A DNA stretch of 64,000 nt from Rhodocytophaga aerolata (GTDB lineage: Bacteria > Bacteroidota > Bacteroidia > Cytophagales > 172606-1): contig NZ_JAUKPO010000001.1 in NCBI RefSeq assembly GCF_030503435.1, positions 1,041,909-1,105,908 on the forward strand, given 5' to 3'. Both the position numbers and the translations under genes were made by a program. This document shows positions 1-7,353 of the stretch, piece after piece (the first letter of the stretch is position 1; the number at the start of each line of letters is the position of its first letter). Below the pieces are notes generated by a model. That model saw only the letters and a list, made by a program, of their open reading frames with translations. It did no database searches and was not told the DNA's origin.

Positions 1-556
1 GCGTTGGCGGCAATACTTCTATTACCTTTATTGGTGTATCTTTTAACTGATGACGCAAAGACATAGCGAAAAAGTGCATAGCTGCTTTGGCTGCACAGTA
101 TCCGGCAAACTTAGCAACCGGCATATACGCTAAACCTGACGTAAGGAATACAACGGTTGGTTGTCTGGATTTCTGAAGAAGATATAACGCTTTTTTGGTG
201 AGTAAAACAGGTGCCATATAATTGGTTTCTATTTCCTGCCTAAGCACATGCTGTAATTCTGTCTCTGGGCATTTGGCAAAATCCACAAAGCTGCCTTTTC
301 CGGCGTTATGAATGAGCATATCTATTCTACCGAATTTTTGAGAAATTACCTCAAGCGAATGCGATACCTGTTCAGGATCTGTTATGTCGGCTTGTATGCT
401 TGTTACCTGGCTAAGGTTTGCTGTAAGCCTGTTAATTTTTTGCACATTGCGATCCAGTGACACAATTGTATTAGCTTTTAGCAATTCCTGTATAATTGCA
501 TAGCCAATACCACTGGCCCCGCCAGTAATGACAATAACCTGGTTGTGTATGTTCAT
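1..556 (-). CDS. SDR-family NAD(P)-dependent oxidoreductase (3' end outside window)
   Basis: A short-chain dehydrogenase/reductase whose C-terminus runs off the window's left edge; 185 residues are visible. I translated it by hand from an ATG at 556. The Rossmann motif TGGASGIG is at residues 11-18, HNAG at 83-86, the catalytic Ser at 140 and the YxxxK pair at Tyr153/Lys157. The overall look (HNAGKG, FLTSGLAY, YCAAKAA) resembles DltE-like SDRs. It lies 64 bases downstream of the Crp-like gene on the same strand, and a perfect 20-bp palindrome sits just upstream of its start, so the regulator may control it. The substrate cannot be inferred. Confidence 0.88.
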   Translation of the reverse strand, partial: MNIHNQVIVITGGASGIGYAIIQELLKANTIVSLDRNVQKINRLTANLSQVTSIQADITDPEQVSHSLEVISQKFGRIDMLIHNAGKGSFVDFAKCPETELQHVLRQEIETNYMAPVLLTKKALYLLQKSRQPTVVFLTSGLAYMPVAKFAGYCAAKAAMHFFAMSLRHQLKDTPIKVIEVLPPT

Positions 557-565
557 TTGTACGCC

Positions 566-585
566 TTTTCTACAAAAGTAGAAAA
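566..585. promoter_or_regulatory. Perfect palindrome upstream of the SDR start (candidate operator)
   Basis: The arms TTTTCTAC and GTAGAAAA flank AAAA, giving a 20-bp perfect inverted repeat that ends 10 bases from the SDR start codon in the gap between the Crp-like gene and the SDR. The place suits an operator for the adjacent regulator or a small attenuator hairpin. The sequence is not the classical TGTGA-type Crp site, so the assignment is inferred from position only. Confidence 0.4.
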
Positions 586-620
586 CCGCTTTCTGCCAGA
601 AGTTGCCTTATGACAAGAAA

Positions 621-1187
621 TTAGAAGAGGCTTATTTTTCTCCTAAGCCTACTTAAGGAAGTAGGGGTTACACCTAAATAAGAAGCCAAATATTTTTGTG
701 GAATCAGTTTAAGGTAATCTGGCTCTTTCATTAGCTCCAGGTACCGCTGGTCGGCCGTTTGAGACTGGAAAGAAATCAGCCGGTCTATCACATCTACTAT
801 ACATTCTTCACAAAGCTTATTATAGAATAGGTTTAACAGGGGTTGCTGCTGGCAAGCCAATACAAAAGCTGCTTTTGATAGATACAGATATTCGGTATTT
901 TGAATAGCCTGCACAGAAAATTTACAAGGCTTGCCACTAATATAGCTTTGAATTTCGGAACCAATAGTAAATGGAAAGCTAAACCATACACTAATTTCTG
1001 CTTCATGGGGCATGTAAAAGAAACGCAAACAGCCTTTATTCAAAAATATAAGTTCATTACAGACATCGCCTTCCCTATAAAGGTAATGGTACTTTTTAAT
1101 GGATTTCTTTTTAAACAGGGAGACAAAAGCATCTAGCTCTTTATCGGGTATTTCTATATAACGGCGGATAAATTGATGTAAAGACAT
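621..1187 (-). CDS. Crp/Fnr-family transcriptional regulator
   Basis: This 188-residue protein has the length and layout of Bacteroidota Crp/Fnr regulators. It has an N-terminal cyclic-nucleotide-binding-type beta-barrel (about residues 20-115) and a short C-terminal helix-turn-helix (QKYLASYLGVTPTSLSRLRR, about 163-182). The barrel lacks the clear RxxSA cAMP phosphate-binding cassette, so the ligand is unknown. Regulators of this subtype usually stand next to one small target gene; here that is the SDR, 64 bases downstream. The ATG at 1187 is followed directly by the conserved-looking N-terminus MSLHQFIRRYIEI. An opposite-strand ORF inside it is a shadow. Confidence 0.88.
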   Translation of the reverse strand: MSLHQFIRRYIEIPDKELDAFVSLFKKKSIKKYHYLYREGDVCNELIFLNKGCLRFFYMPHEAEISVWFSFPFTIGSEIQSYISGKPCKFSVQAIQNTEYLYLSKAAFVLACQQQPLLNLFYNKLCEECIVDVIDRLISFQSQTADQRYLELMKEPDYLKLIPQKYLASYLGVTPTSLSRLRRKISLF

Positions 1188-1849
1188 GGGAAATTATATG
1201 GCAATAGTTACCATGGGGAGTTTGCTGATTCTGACAAGCCTGAATAACGTTTGTTCGTTAAATTAGAAATAACCTGTACGCAAAACAATAGTAAGTCAGG
1301 TTAACCCTTTTTATTGTGCTTACTTCGCTATTCAGCTTTCATTCAGCATTGCATCAGAAAAACAGGCACCGACGCCAGAGGTTAGGACATACTAGTGTCC
1401 ATGGTAGACCTAACAATGCATACCTGGTAAATAAAACAGCCATTAACAAATCTTTACTGTTGCTACATCCTGGAAACTGGCAGATTTTATATAGTGTTTC
1501 AACCACTCATCAAACAAGTGTGTACTCCCTCTATCCTGTTCCGTAATTTTAATCATGCGATTGTCCACTCCCGCACAAAAAGTGTACGATAACGGACAGT
1601 TGTTAAGATATAAGCAATCCATAAGAATAACAAAATAACTAACAATCAATACTTTACAGATAAGGCAGATTTATTGAGAAATGGCAAGGCAACTTAAATA
1701 GAATTTCGACAGGCATACAGGCTAAAATACTTCTTTAGAGATACGTTTTTTTTGGAAAATACAACCTGTATGCGCTTTTAGAAACACAGTAAACCAATCA
1801 CCTAGAATACCTTTTAATTCATCACATTAGTATTTTAACCTACGTATCC
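1188..1849. other. 662-base gap without a convincing gene
   Basis: The gap separates the minus-strand Crp-like gene from the plus-strand TonB receptor, so it must hold both promoters. Two short ORFs (1316-1546 plus, 1443-1649 minus) overlap each other, have unlike-protein composition and no recognisable domain; I do not call them. A weak imperfect hairpin lies near 1381-1414 (GTTAGG to CCTAAC with GGACA/TGTCC inside). I could not place a promoter with confidence. Confidence 0.5.
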
Positions 1850-4288
1850 ATGAAAAATAGTTATCGAATTGTTTTCCTTTTTTTATGTATCCTATCGGCT
1901 GGAGCAGGGTTTAGTCAGGAGGCAGGAAAGCTTTCGGGAATCGTAATAGACGATAAAGGCGCAGCATTAAGTTATGCTACGGTTGCCATTCTGCAAGCCG
2001 CCGACGCCAAATTAGTTACCGGCGGTGTATCGGATGATGCCGGCAAATTTGAACTGAAAACACCTGCCTCCGGCAAGTATACACTCCGCGTAAGTGTAAT
2101 TGGTTTTACCGAAGTAAACCTGCCTCTGGAAGTAGATAGCCCTGGTTTTTCTAAAGACTTTGGCAAAATTACGTTGAAACAAGACACCAAAGTGCTCAAT
2201 GAAGTAACCGTACAATCGTTGCGGCCTACGGTTGTCAGCCATGCCGATAAGCTGGTGGTAAGTGTGGAAGGTACAGCCTTAGCAGCCGGAAATACAGCCT
2301 ATGAAGTATTAGCCAAATCGCCAGGTGTATTTATAGACCAGGATGGCAATATTCAGCTAAACGGCAAAGGAGGCATCCGCATTATGATAGACGGCAAGCT
2401 TACCTTTTTGTCTGGCAAAGAACTACAGACCTTTCTTCAGGGCATGTCTGCCGAAAACCTGAAAGATATTGAGATCATTACCAATCCCTCGGCCAAATAC
2501 GATGCAGAAGGCACAGCCGGTATTCTGAATATCAACTTAAAGAAAAACACCATGACTGGCTTAAATGGAAGCATTAATGTGAGCAGCCAGTACAATGGCA
2601 TGGCGGGTTATTCTGGTGGTGCCACTATTAATTACAAAAAAGGAAAGTCGAGTTCATTTGTTACAGTAGATCTTTCCCGTCGTCCTTTCTACCGCGATGC
2701 TGTATTTACCCGTGAGTTCAACGAGCCCGGAATTTCTACCCGCTTCCTGATGACTGGCCGGCAAGAAGATATGCGGGTAGCGCCCTCTATCCGCCTGGGT
2801 ACCGATTTTGATATTACCGATAAACATAGCATAGGCGCTACAGCCAACCTGTATTACCAGAGGTTTGACGGGGAATTTGCAAACGTTACATTCCAAAGTA
2901 ACGGTAACCCGGCTCAAGATTCGCTGATTACGGCAACCAACCTCATGCAAGGCCCTTTTTCCAACCGCAGTTTTAATGTACATTATTTAGGGAAACTGGA
3001 TACAGCCGGTACTACCCTTTCTGCCGATGTAGACTATGTGATGATCAGTGACCGGACTGATTCCAGGTTTATTAATCAATATGAGCAAGTCAATGGTGAT
3101 TTCCCCCCCAGACTGGACCTGTTAAGCAGCGATAATCCCAGTAATTATAACATTCTTTCTGTGAAAACCGATTTTACCAAACCCTTTACGAAAGATACCA
3201 AGCTGGAACTGGGTGCGAAAGCAAGCCATGTGATCTCGGACAACAACCTGATGTTCTTTACCGATACCGAAACTGCCCGTATCCCGGATATCAGCCGGAC
3301 CAGCCATTTCATTTATGAGGAAAATATTTATGCAGCCTATGCCAACTTCAATACCAAGCTGAGCGAAAAATGGAGCTTGCAGAGTGGCTTACGGGCCGAA
3401 AAAACGGTAGGCAAAGGTAATTTAAAAACCACGAATACCACCTTTACCCGTAACTACCTCAACCTGTTCCCGAGCGTGTTCCTGTTGCATAAAATCTCCA
3501 AAAACTACCAGATTTCCTATAACTACAGCCGCCGGATCAGCCGCCCGGATTACGAAAGCATGAACCCTTTTGTGTTCTACCTAGACCCTTATACCTATGC
3601 GCAAGGCAACCCCAATTTGCGGCCAGCCTATACCAACTCCTTTGAGGTAACCCAGACGCTGAAATCCAGTTATATTCTGACAGTGGGTTATGCCCTCACT
3701 ACCGATTTTATAGCCGAGATTCCGGAGCAGTTTATAGAAACCAAAAAAACCATTTTCCAGCAAAGCAATGTAGAAAAATTTAAAAACCTGAATGCCAACT
3801 TAGTCATGCCTTTTAAAATCACTAAGAACTGGGAAATGAATAACAACCTGACCGTGGCTTACCAGGATTTCAGTGTAGTACAACAGGGACAAACCCTGCG
3901 CAATGAGCAGCTTTTTTACTATGCTCAGTCTACCCAGAATATTAAACTGCCTAAAAATGTATTGATGGAGATTAATGCCGGATACCAGGGCCCGGTAGCC
4001 TACGGCTTGTATAAGATTTCCCCCATGTGGTGGGTAGATGCCGGCGTAAAACGTTCTTATATGAAAGACAAAGTGGAGGTAGCCCTGAATGTGACCGATA
4101 TCTTCAAAACCCGCAGAGTGATAGGCGCAGCTAATTACAATGGCAACATCAATGAGTTTAACCAGTATTTTGGTTCTCAGAGTGTACGGTTAAGCCTGCG
4201 GTACCGCTTCACCAAAGGAGCTTCTTTTGAGATGAAAAACCGCAATTCCAACCTGGAAGAACTAAACCGGGCCGGTGGCAATAATTAA
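1850..4288 (+). CDS. TonB-dependent receptor, outer-membrane beta-barrel family
   Basis: An 812-residue outer-membrane receptor. Residues 1-22 form a signal peptide ending at FSQ. A CarboxypepD_reg-like domain follows (about 26-110, GIVIDDKGAALSYATVAILQ), then a plug (about 130-235, with IRIMIDGK and IEIITNPSAKYDAEGTAGI), then a barrel to the C-terminus. The pattern fits the OMP_b-brl_3 receptors, which differ from SusC and have no SusD partner; none is present here either. It should bind an unknown ligand outside and pass it through with TonB energy. It is monocistronic, with a strong terminator 20 bases after the stop. The 33-kb receptor in this window is a paralogue. Confidence 0.93.
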   Translation: MKNSYRIVFLFLCILSAGAGFSQEAGKLSGIVIDDKGAALSYATVAILQAADAKLVTGGVSDDAGKFELKTPASGKYTLRVSVIGFTEVNLPLEVDSPGFSKDFGKITLKQDTKVLNEVTVQSLRPTVVSHADKLVVSVEGTALAAGNTAYEVLAKSPGVFIDQDGNIQLNGKGGIRIMIDGKLTFLSGKELQTFLQGMSAENLKDIEIITNPSAKYDAEGTAGILNINLKKNTMTGLNGSINVSSQYNGMAGYSGGATINYKKGKSSSFVTVDLSRRPFYRDAVFTREFNEPGISTRFLMTGRQEDMRVAPSIRLGTDFDITDKHSIGATANLYYQRFDGEFANVTFQSNGNPAQDSLITATNLMQGPFSNRSFNVHYLGKLDTAGTTLSADVDYVMISDRTDSRFINQYEQVNGDFPPRLDLLSSDNPSNYNILSVKTDFTKPFTKDTKLELGAKASHVISDNNLMFFTDTETARIPDISRTSHFIYEENIYAAYANFNTKLSEKWSLQSGLRAEKTVGKGNLKTTNTTFTRNYLNLFPSVFLLHKISKNYQISYNYSRRISRPDYESMNPFVFYLDPYTYAQGNPNLRPAYTNSFEVTQTLKSSYILTVGYALTTDFIAEIPEQFIETKKTIFQQSNVEKFKNLNANLVMPFKITKNWEMNNNLTVAYQDFSVVQQGQTLRNEQLFYYAQSTQNIKLPKNVLMEINAGYQGPVAYGLYKISPMWWVDAGVKRSYMKDKVEVALNVTDIFKTRRVIGAANYNGNINEFNQYFGSQSVRLSLRYRFTKGASFEMKNRNSNLEELNRAGGNN

Positions 4289-4308
4289 CTTTCTACATAC
4301 TTTATACC

Positions 4309-4339
4309 AAACAATCCCGGTTACCTGCCGGGATTGTTT
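4309..4339 (+). terminator. Rho-independent-type terminator after the TonB receptor
   Basis: A perfect 12-bp stem (AAACAATCCCGG with CCGGGATTGTTT) around a 7-base loop lies 20 bases after the receptor stop. The arm ends in TTT and is followed by TTG. It may serve both strands, because the minus-strand DUF1801 gene ends at 4361. Confidence 0.8.
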
Positions 4340-4360
4340 GTTGTAGTAATTACCAAAATG

Positions 4361-4762
4361 TTACCTGGCGGCTACTACCCAATCATTTATAAGTGTAGAT
4401 AGTGCCTGTTTGCTTGCAAGAATTTGCTCCATGTTCTTAAAAGCAGCAATAGCCCGGTCATTGGTTTTCCATGTTAAGAGTCCGGAACGGTCATTAACTA
4501 ACTTCTCGTTAGGTTGTTCCAGAACCTTAGCTCCCCGATGGAAAATAAGCTGAATTTGTTTGGGTGGCTGTATTCGCATGGTTATCCTATCTTCCCCATG
4601 GAAACAGTAATTCGGCCCATTCCACTTAATGTTCTCGGTTAGTCCGGTATTTGCATTCAAAATAGCTTGCCGGAGTTGCGTTATCTCCTTTTGTAATGGA
4701 TGGTCAAGGCCATCTACAAACCGGGTCACTTCTTCATTTAAATTACTTGTTTGTTTCAGCAT
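4361..4762 (-). CDS. DUF1801 (YdhG-like) domain protein
   Basis: A 133-residue soluble protein that matches the DUF1801 family in length and pattern: an N-terminal helical part (EEVTRFVDGLDHPLQKEITQLRQAI), the ENIKWNGPNYCF segment near residues 43-54, and the RITMRIQPPKQIQLIFHRG strand pair near 59-77. Family members have a SufE/iron-chaperone-like fold (YdhG/YdeI-like) but no settled function. The gene is convergent with the TonB receptor and shares its terminator region. It stands alone, 154 bases from the next minus-strand gene. The function remains unknown. Confidence 0.85.
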   Translation of the reverse strand: MLKQTSNLNEEVTRFVDGLDHPLQKEITQLRQAILNANTGLTENIKWNGPNYCFHGEDRITMRIQPPKQIQLIFHRGAKVLEQPNEKLVNDRSGLLTWKTNDRAIAAFKNMEQILASKQALSTLINDWVVAAR

Positions 4763-4915
4763 AACCAGGATTAGTAATTGTTTGAAATAGTAAAATACTT
4801 ATATAGGATCGTTCAGCAGCTATGAACGTGCCCCCACGCATATGTTTGCTTCAAGCTTGGGTTTGCTCTACTATTCCATAGTGTAGGATGTATTTGTTGT
4901 TACCTGCTGCTTTAC

Positions 4916-5680
4916 TCACCAAATTACATTTTTCCAATCCTTTTGCAGTTGAATCCGGAATCTTTCTACCCATTGATCGGAAAGTTCATCAGCAAGCCTT
5001 TCATAGTGAGGCTCTTTAATAGGATACTGTGTATCAGTAATGCCTAAGAAATCAATTACACTCCGTATACTCTGTTGGTATTGCTTAACAAAATCCTCAT
5101 ATACTACTGTGAGAGGTACGATATTTCCTTCTTCTAAAAAGGCTTGAATTTTACTTTCCCGCAGGCTAATTTCTAACAGCAAATGCTTTATTGCTTCAAA
5201 ATTATAGTGTTGGCTTATAACCTGGCTGTCTACTTTTCTCTCGCCTCCCTTTTCTAAATGCCACTGCCCGGTAACAATAGCTTTCCACCACGAAACTGCC
5301 TGCCTGATTTTATTTCTACGAGTAAGAAAAATATGCTTGCCGTTTGGAAAGGCGTTTTCCCATACAGCATACGGGGTAGGAGCCGCTACCTTGAGACCGG
5401 ATAGTTTGGCTAACTGGCCAATAATTGGATCACTTTCCTTTCTGGGCGCGTTGGCCTTCATGCCAAACACGCCATTTTCAGTCATTCTCTGCTGCCAAAG
5501 TTTAGCTTGTAGCGCTGCGTAATCATTAACCTGATAAAAGTCGAGCAATGAGGTAGCTGGCGGTAATTCCAACAGCTCTGCGGGTTTGCCTGCTATCCCG
5601 GTAGCTGTTAATCCCTCACAAAGAAGGGTACTTCTGTTACGTTGACTAAACCAAACCGTATAGCAAATCCTCGGTTTCAT
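4916..5680 (-). CDS. Stf0-like sulfotransferase
   Basis: A 254-residue protein resembling Stf0 sulfotransferases, which move sulfate from PAPS to trehalose or other sugars. The 5'-phosphosulfate loop is FSQRNRSTLLCEGL near residues 11-24, a variant of PRSGST. The helix LTRRNKIRQAVSWWKA near 118-133 carries the Arg and Ser expected to bind the 3'-phosphate. The segment GIAGKPAELL near 28-37 and ENGVFGMKANAP near 68-79 also follow the family. No signal peptide is seen, so it acts in the cytoplasm. No PAPS-synthesis gene lies in the window. The variant first motif leaves some doubt about the donor, and the acceptor is unknown. Confidence 0.82.
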   Translation of the reverse strand: MKPRICYTVWFSQRNRSTLLCEGLTATGIAGKPAELLELPPATSLLDFYQVNDYAALQAKLWQQRMTENGVFGMKANAPRKESDPIIGQLAKLSGLKVAAPTPYAVWENAFPNGKHIFLTRRNKIRQAVSWWKAIVTGQWHLEKGGERKVDSQVISQHYNFEAIKHLLLEISLRESKIQAFLEEGNIVPLTVVYEDFVKQYQQSIRSVIDFLGITDTQYPIKEPHYERLADELSDQWVERFRIQLQKDWKNVIW

Positions 5681-5799
5681 CTTTGTGCTTGTTTATTATA
5701 GGTAATCTACTAAAGCCACCCGGCGGCGTGGCTCCATGCGTAGGCTCTGTGGTGGAGCAGGCTGTTGACCGGTCATGTTTGATGTTGTGGGTTCGGGGT

Positions 5800-6204
5800 T
5801 TAATCGCCTATAAAATTACAACTAATTTCAATCTGTCCTTTTGTTTTTGATGTTGGCGTAAAGCTTATATAACAAATATCCGAATACCAATCGCTCTTAT
5901 GTTTTATATCTACTCTTCCTGAATCTAATTTAATCGCCCTATATGCTGTAGAGTCATTATATCCAATTGTTAATATGCCTGTTCCATGAATTTCTCCATC
6001 AGCCCATATCTCAATTCCTGTAATTGATCCTTTTGTCTCAAATTTTATACTCTTTTCTGATGCCAGATCATTCATATTGTCTAAATAGATTGTTTCAACT
6101 TTACAATCCAACGGTGTATTCCGAACTCTATATATGTTTAGCCCATATATCCCGAGTGTAATCAATGCTAATATTAAAAATATTGATCTCTTCTTGGTCA
6201 TCAT
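5800..6204 (-). CDS. Hypothetical membrane-anchored protein
   Basis: I do not recognise this 134-residue protein. Residues 1-6 are basic (MMTKKR), followed by one hydrophobic segment (7-22), which suggests an N-terminal anchor or uncleaved signal, with about 110 residues outside the cytoplasm. The rest is rich in short beta-type stretches (IKFETKGSITGIEIWADG, AYRAIKLDSGRVDI) and ends ISCNFIGD; the two Cys (near 34 and 110) could pair in the periplasm. Codon use is more AT-rich than in its neighbours, which may mean recent arrival. It stands alone on the minus strand. Confidence 0.65.
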   Translation of the reverse strand: MMTKKRSIFLILALITLGIYGLNIYRVRNTPLDCKVETIYLDNMNDLASEKSIKFETKGSITGIEIWADGEIHGTGILTIGYNDSTAYRAIKLDSGRVDIKHKSDWYSDICYISFTPTSKTKGQIEISCNFIGD

Positions 6205-6311
6205 TTTATTTTATGGCTGACGCCCAACATCCAAACATACACAACTACTCATTAAAGTAATTGCTTTAGTAATATAGAAAATCCCTGACTAGTGAGCAAA
6301 GCCTCCTTCGT

Positions 6312-6352
6312 CTCCAAACCTGTTAGGTTTTGAAAACCTAACAGGTTTGGAG
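6312..6352. repeat. 41-base palindrome (hairpin repeat, copy 1)
   Basis: Perfect 20-base arms (core AACCTGTTAGGTTTT / AAAACCTAACAGGTT) surround a single G. It begins 31 bases after the stop of the minus-strand Nudix gene. A second copy is at 33106-33138, again about 37 bases after a minus-strand stop. It could act as a terminator but is also a repeated DNA element. Confidence 0.85.
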
Positions 6353-6383
6353 GTTCATCAACCAACTTAATTTAAGGAAACTG

Positions 6384-7181
6384 TTATAGGAAGCTTTTTT
6401 CTGGCACAGCTACTTCTCTGCTTTGCCGGAAACGGTAGAGATAAGGGGCTTTGTGCGCACCACCAGTCCATTTTTTTTCCAGTCGTTCCAGAATATCCAG
6501 GCTTAGTATTTTGCGCTGAAAACTAGTCCGGTTCAGCTTTTCGCCCAATATGGTTTCATACAAACTCTGTAAATCGCCCATAGTGAATGTTTCCGGCAAC
6601 AAATTAAACCCGATCAGTTTCCGGTCCAGGTTAGCCCGGAGTGTTTCCAGGGCTTTTTCTATCATGGCCTGGTGGTCCAGCATGAGGGGGGGTAAATTGG
6701 CTAGGTCGTACCAGTCACAGCGTTCGGAGAGCAGGTCGGGACTGGGTACGGCTTTTGTAAAATCAACGAGTGCATAAAAGCCTACCGAAACAAATCTTTT
6801 GAGTAACCAGTGATCATCTCCCGGATTCATCCCTTTGCTCTTCAGAATCTTCCGGAGGGGCTCCGGGTCAAAACGGGAATAATCGCCAAATACATAATAC
6901 TGCTCCAGGTAAATATTGTGCAGGCCGGTCCGGTGAGTCAACGCCCGTTTAGCTGCCTCATTTAAATTTTCTTTCTCCTTAATAAAGCCGGCCGGTAACC
7001 CAAGCAGATTCGTATTCTGGTATTCCAGCAATAATACCTTCAACTGCTTTTCATGAAAACCAAAAATAACCATATCAATGGCCAGGCCAGGTAGATAACC
7101 TGACCCATCGGGGTGATCCACCTGCAATTGATTATCGGGAGTGGTTTGTTTACGCATCCTTTCCAACATTTGTAGCTGCAC
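6384..7181 (-). CDS. Nudix-fold transcriptional regulator (NrtR/AraR-like)
   Basis: This 265-residue protein has a Nudix domain (about residues 28-165) followed by a winged helix (about 195-250: FTMGDLQSLYETILGEKLNR and the LERLEKKWTGGAHKAPYLYRF wing). The Nudix box has lost its catalytic acids: after the first Glu, the usual RExxEExG reads RALTHRTG. This is the mark of regulators that use the fold to sense a nucleotide-sugar or sugar-like effector instead of hydrolysing it. It is divergent from the carboxylesterase at 7354, and two palindromes lie between them, so it probably represses itself and the esterase island. A paralogue is at 25751. Confidence 0.88.
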   Translation of the reverse strand: MQLQMLERMRKQTTPDNQLQVDHPDGSGYLPGLAIDMVIFGFHEKQLKVLLLEYQNTNLLGLPAGFIKEKENLNEAAKRALTHRTGLHNIYLEQYYVFGDYSRFDPEPLRKILKSKGMNPGDDHWLLKRFVSVGFYALVDFTKAVPSPDLLSERCDWYDLANLPPLMLDHQAMIEKALETLRANLDRKLIGFNLLPETFTMGDLQSLYETILGEKLNRTSFQRKILSLDILERLEKKWTGGAHKAPYLYRFRQSREVAVPEKSFL

Positions 7182-7201
7182 TTAGGGGTATATGAAATAC
7201 T

Positions 7202-7222
7202 ATTGTCGCAAAATGCAACATT
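7202..7222. promoter_or_regulatory. Candidate Nudix-regulator operator O1
   Basis: ATTGTCGCA and TGCAACATT flank three bases (AAA); seven of nine pairs match. The site has the same 9-3-9 layout as O2 (7254-7274) and the site at 25672, which lies in front of the other Nudix regulator. O1 and O2 start 52 bp apart, close to five helical turns. Confidence 0.5.
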
Positions 7223-7253
7223 AAATTTGCTTATTCAAGAATTAATCGATATT

Positions 7254-7274
7254 ATTGTTCCACTGTGCGACAAT
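7254..7274. promoter_or_regulatory. Candidate Nudix-regulator operator O2
   Basis: ATTGTTCCA and TGCGACAAT flank CTG; seven of nine pairs match. Its right arm is also the exact inverse of the left arm of O1 (ATTGTCGCA against TGCGACAAT, 9 of 9), which strengthens the idea that one protein binds both. It lies 80 bases before the carboxylesterase start. Confidence 0.5.
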
Positions 7275-7353
7275 GACATTTTATTTTACTAAAATATAGT
7301 TGATTTATTAAATAATATACAAAGACTAGTATCCTAAACCTATTAATTACTTT

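Noticed and set aside
1316..1649. Two overlapping short ORFs in the gap after the Crp-like gene
   Set aside because: Opposite strands over the same bases, no domain, unusual composition (many His, Arg, Thr, Leu), and each has better explanation as noncoding sequence.
5704..5760. GC-rich hairpin-like stretch (AGCCAC to GTGGCT) between the sulfotransferase and 5800 genes, considered as another copy of the 110-base element
   Set aside because: It does not align with the three copies beyond the short GTGGC-type stem and lacks P1 and P2.
6214..6226. GCCCAAC before the start of the 5800 gene, which resembles an integron attC core and would make the small minus-strand genes cassettes
   Set aside because: No matching inverse core or foldable attC is seen after the gene, the spacers of the neighbouring genes do not resemble each other, and no integrase is in the window.
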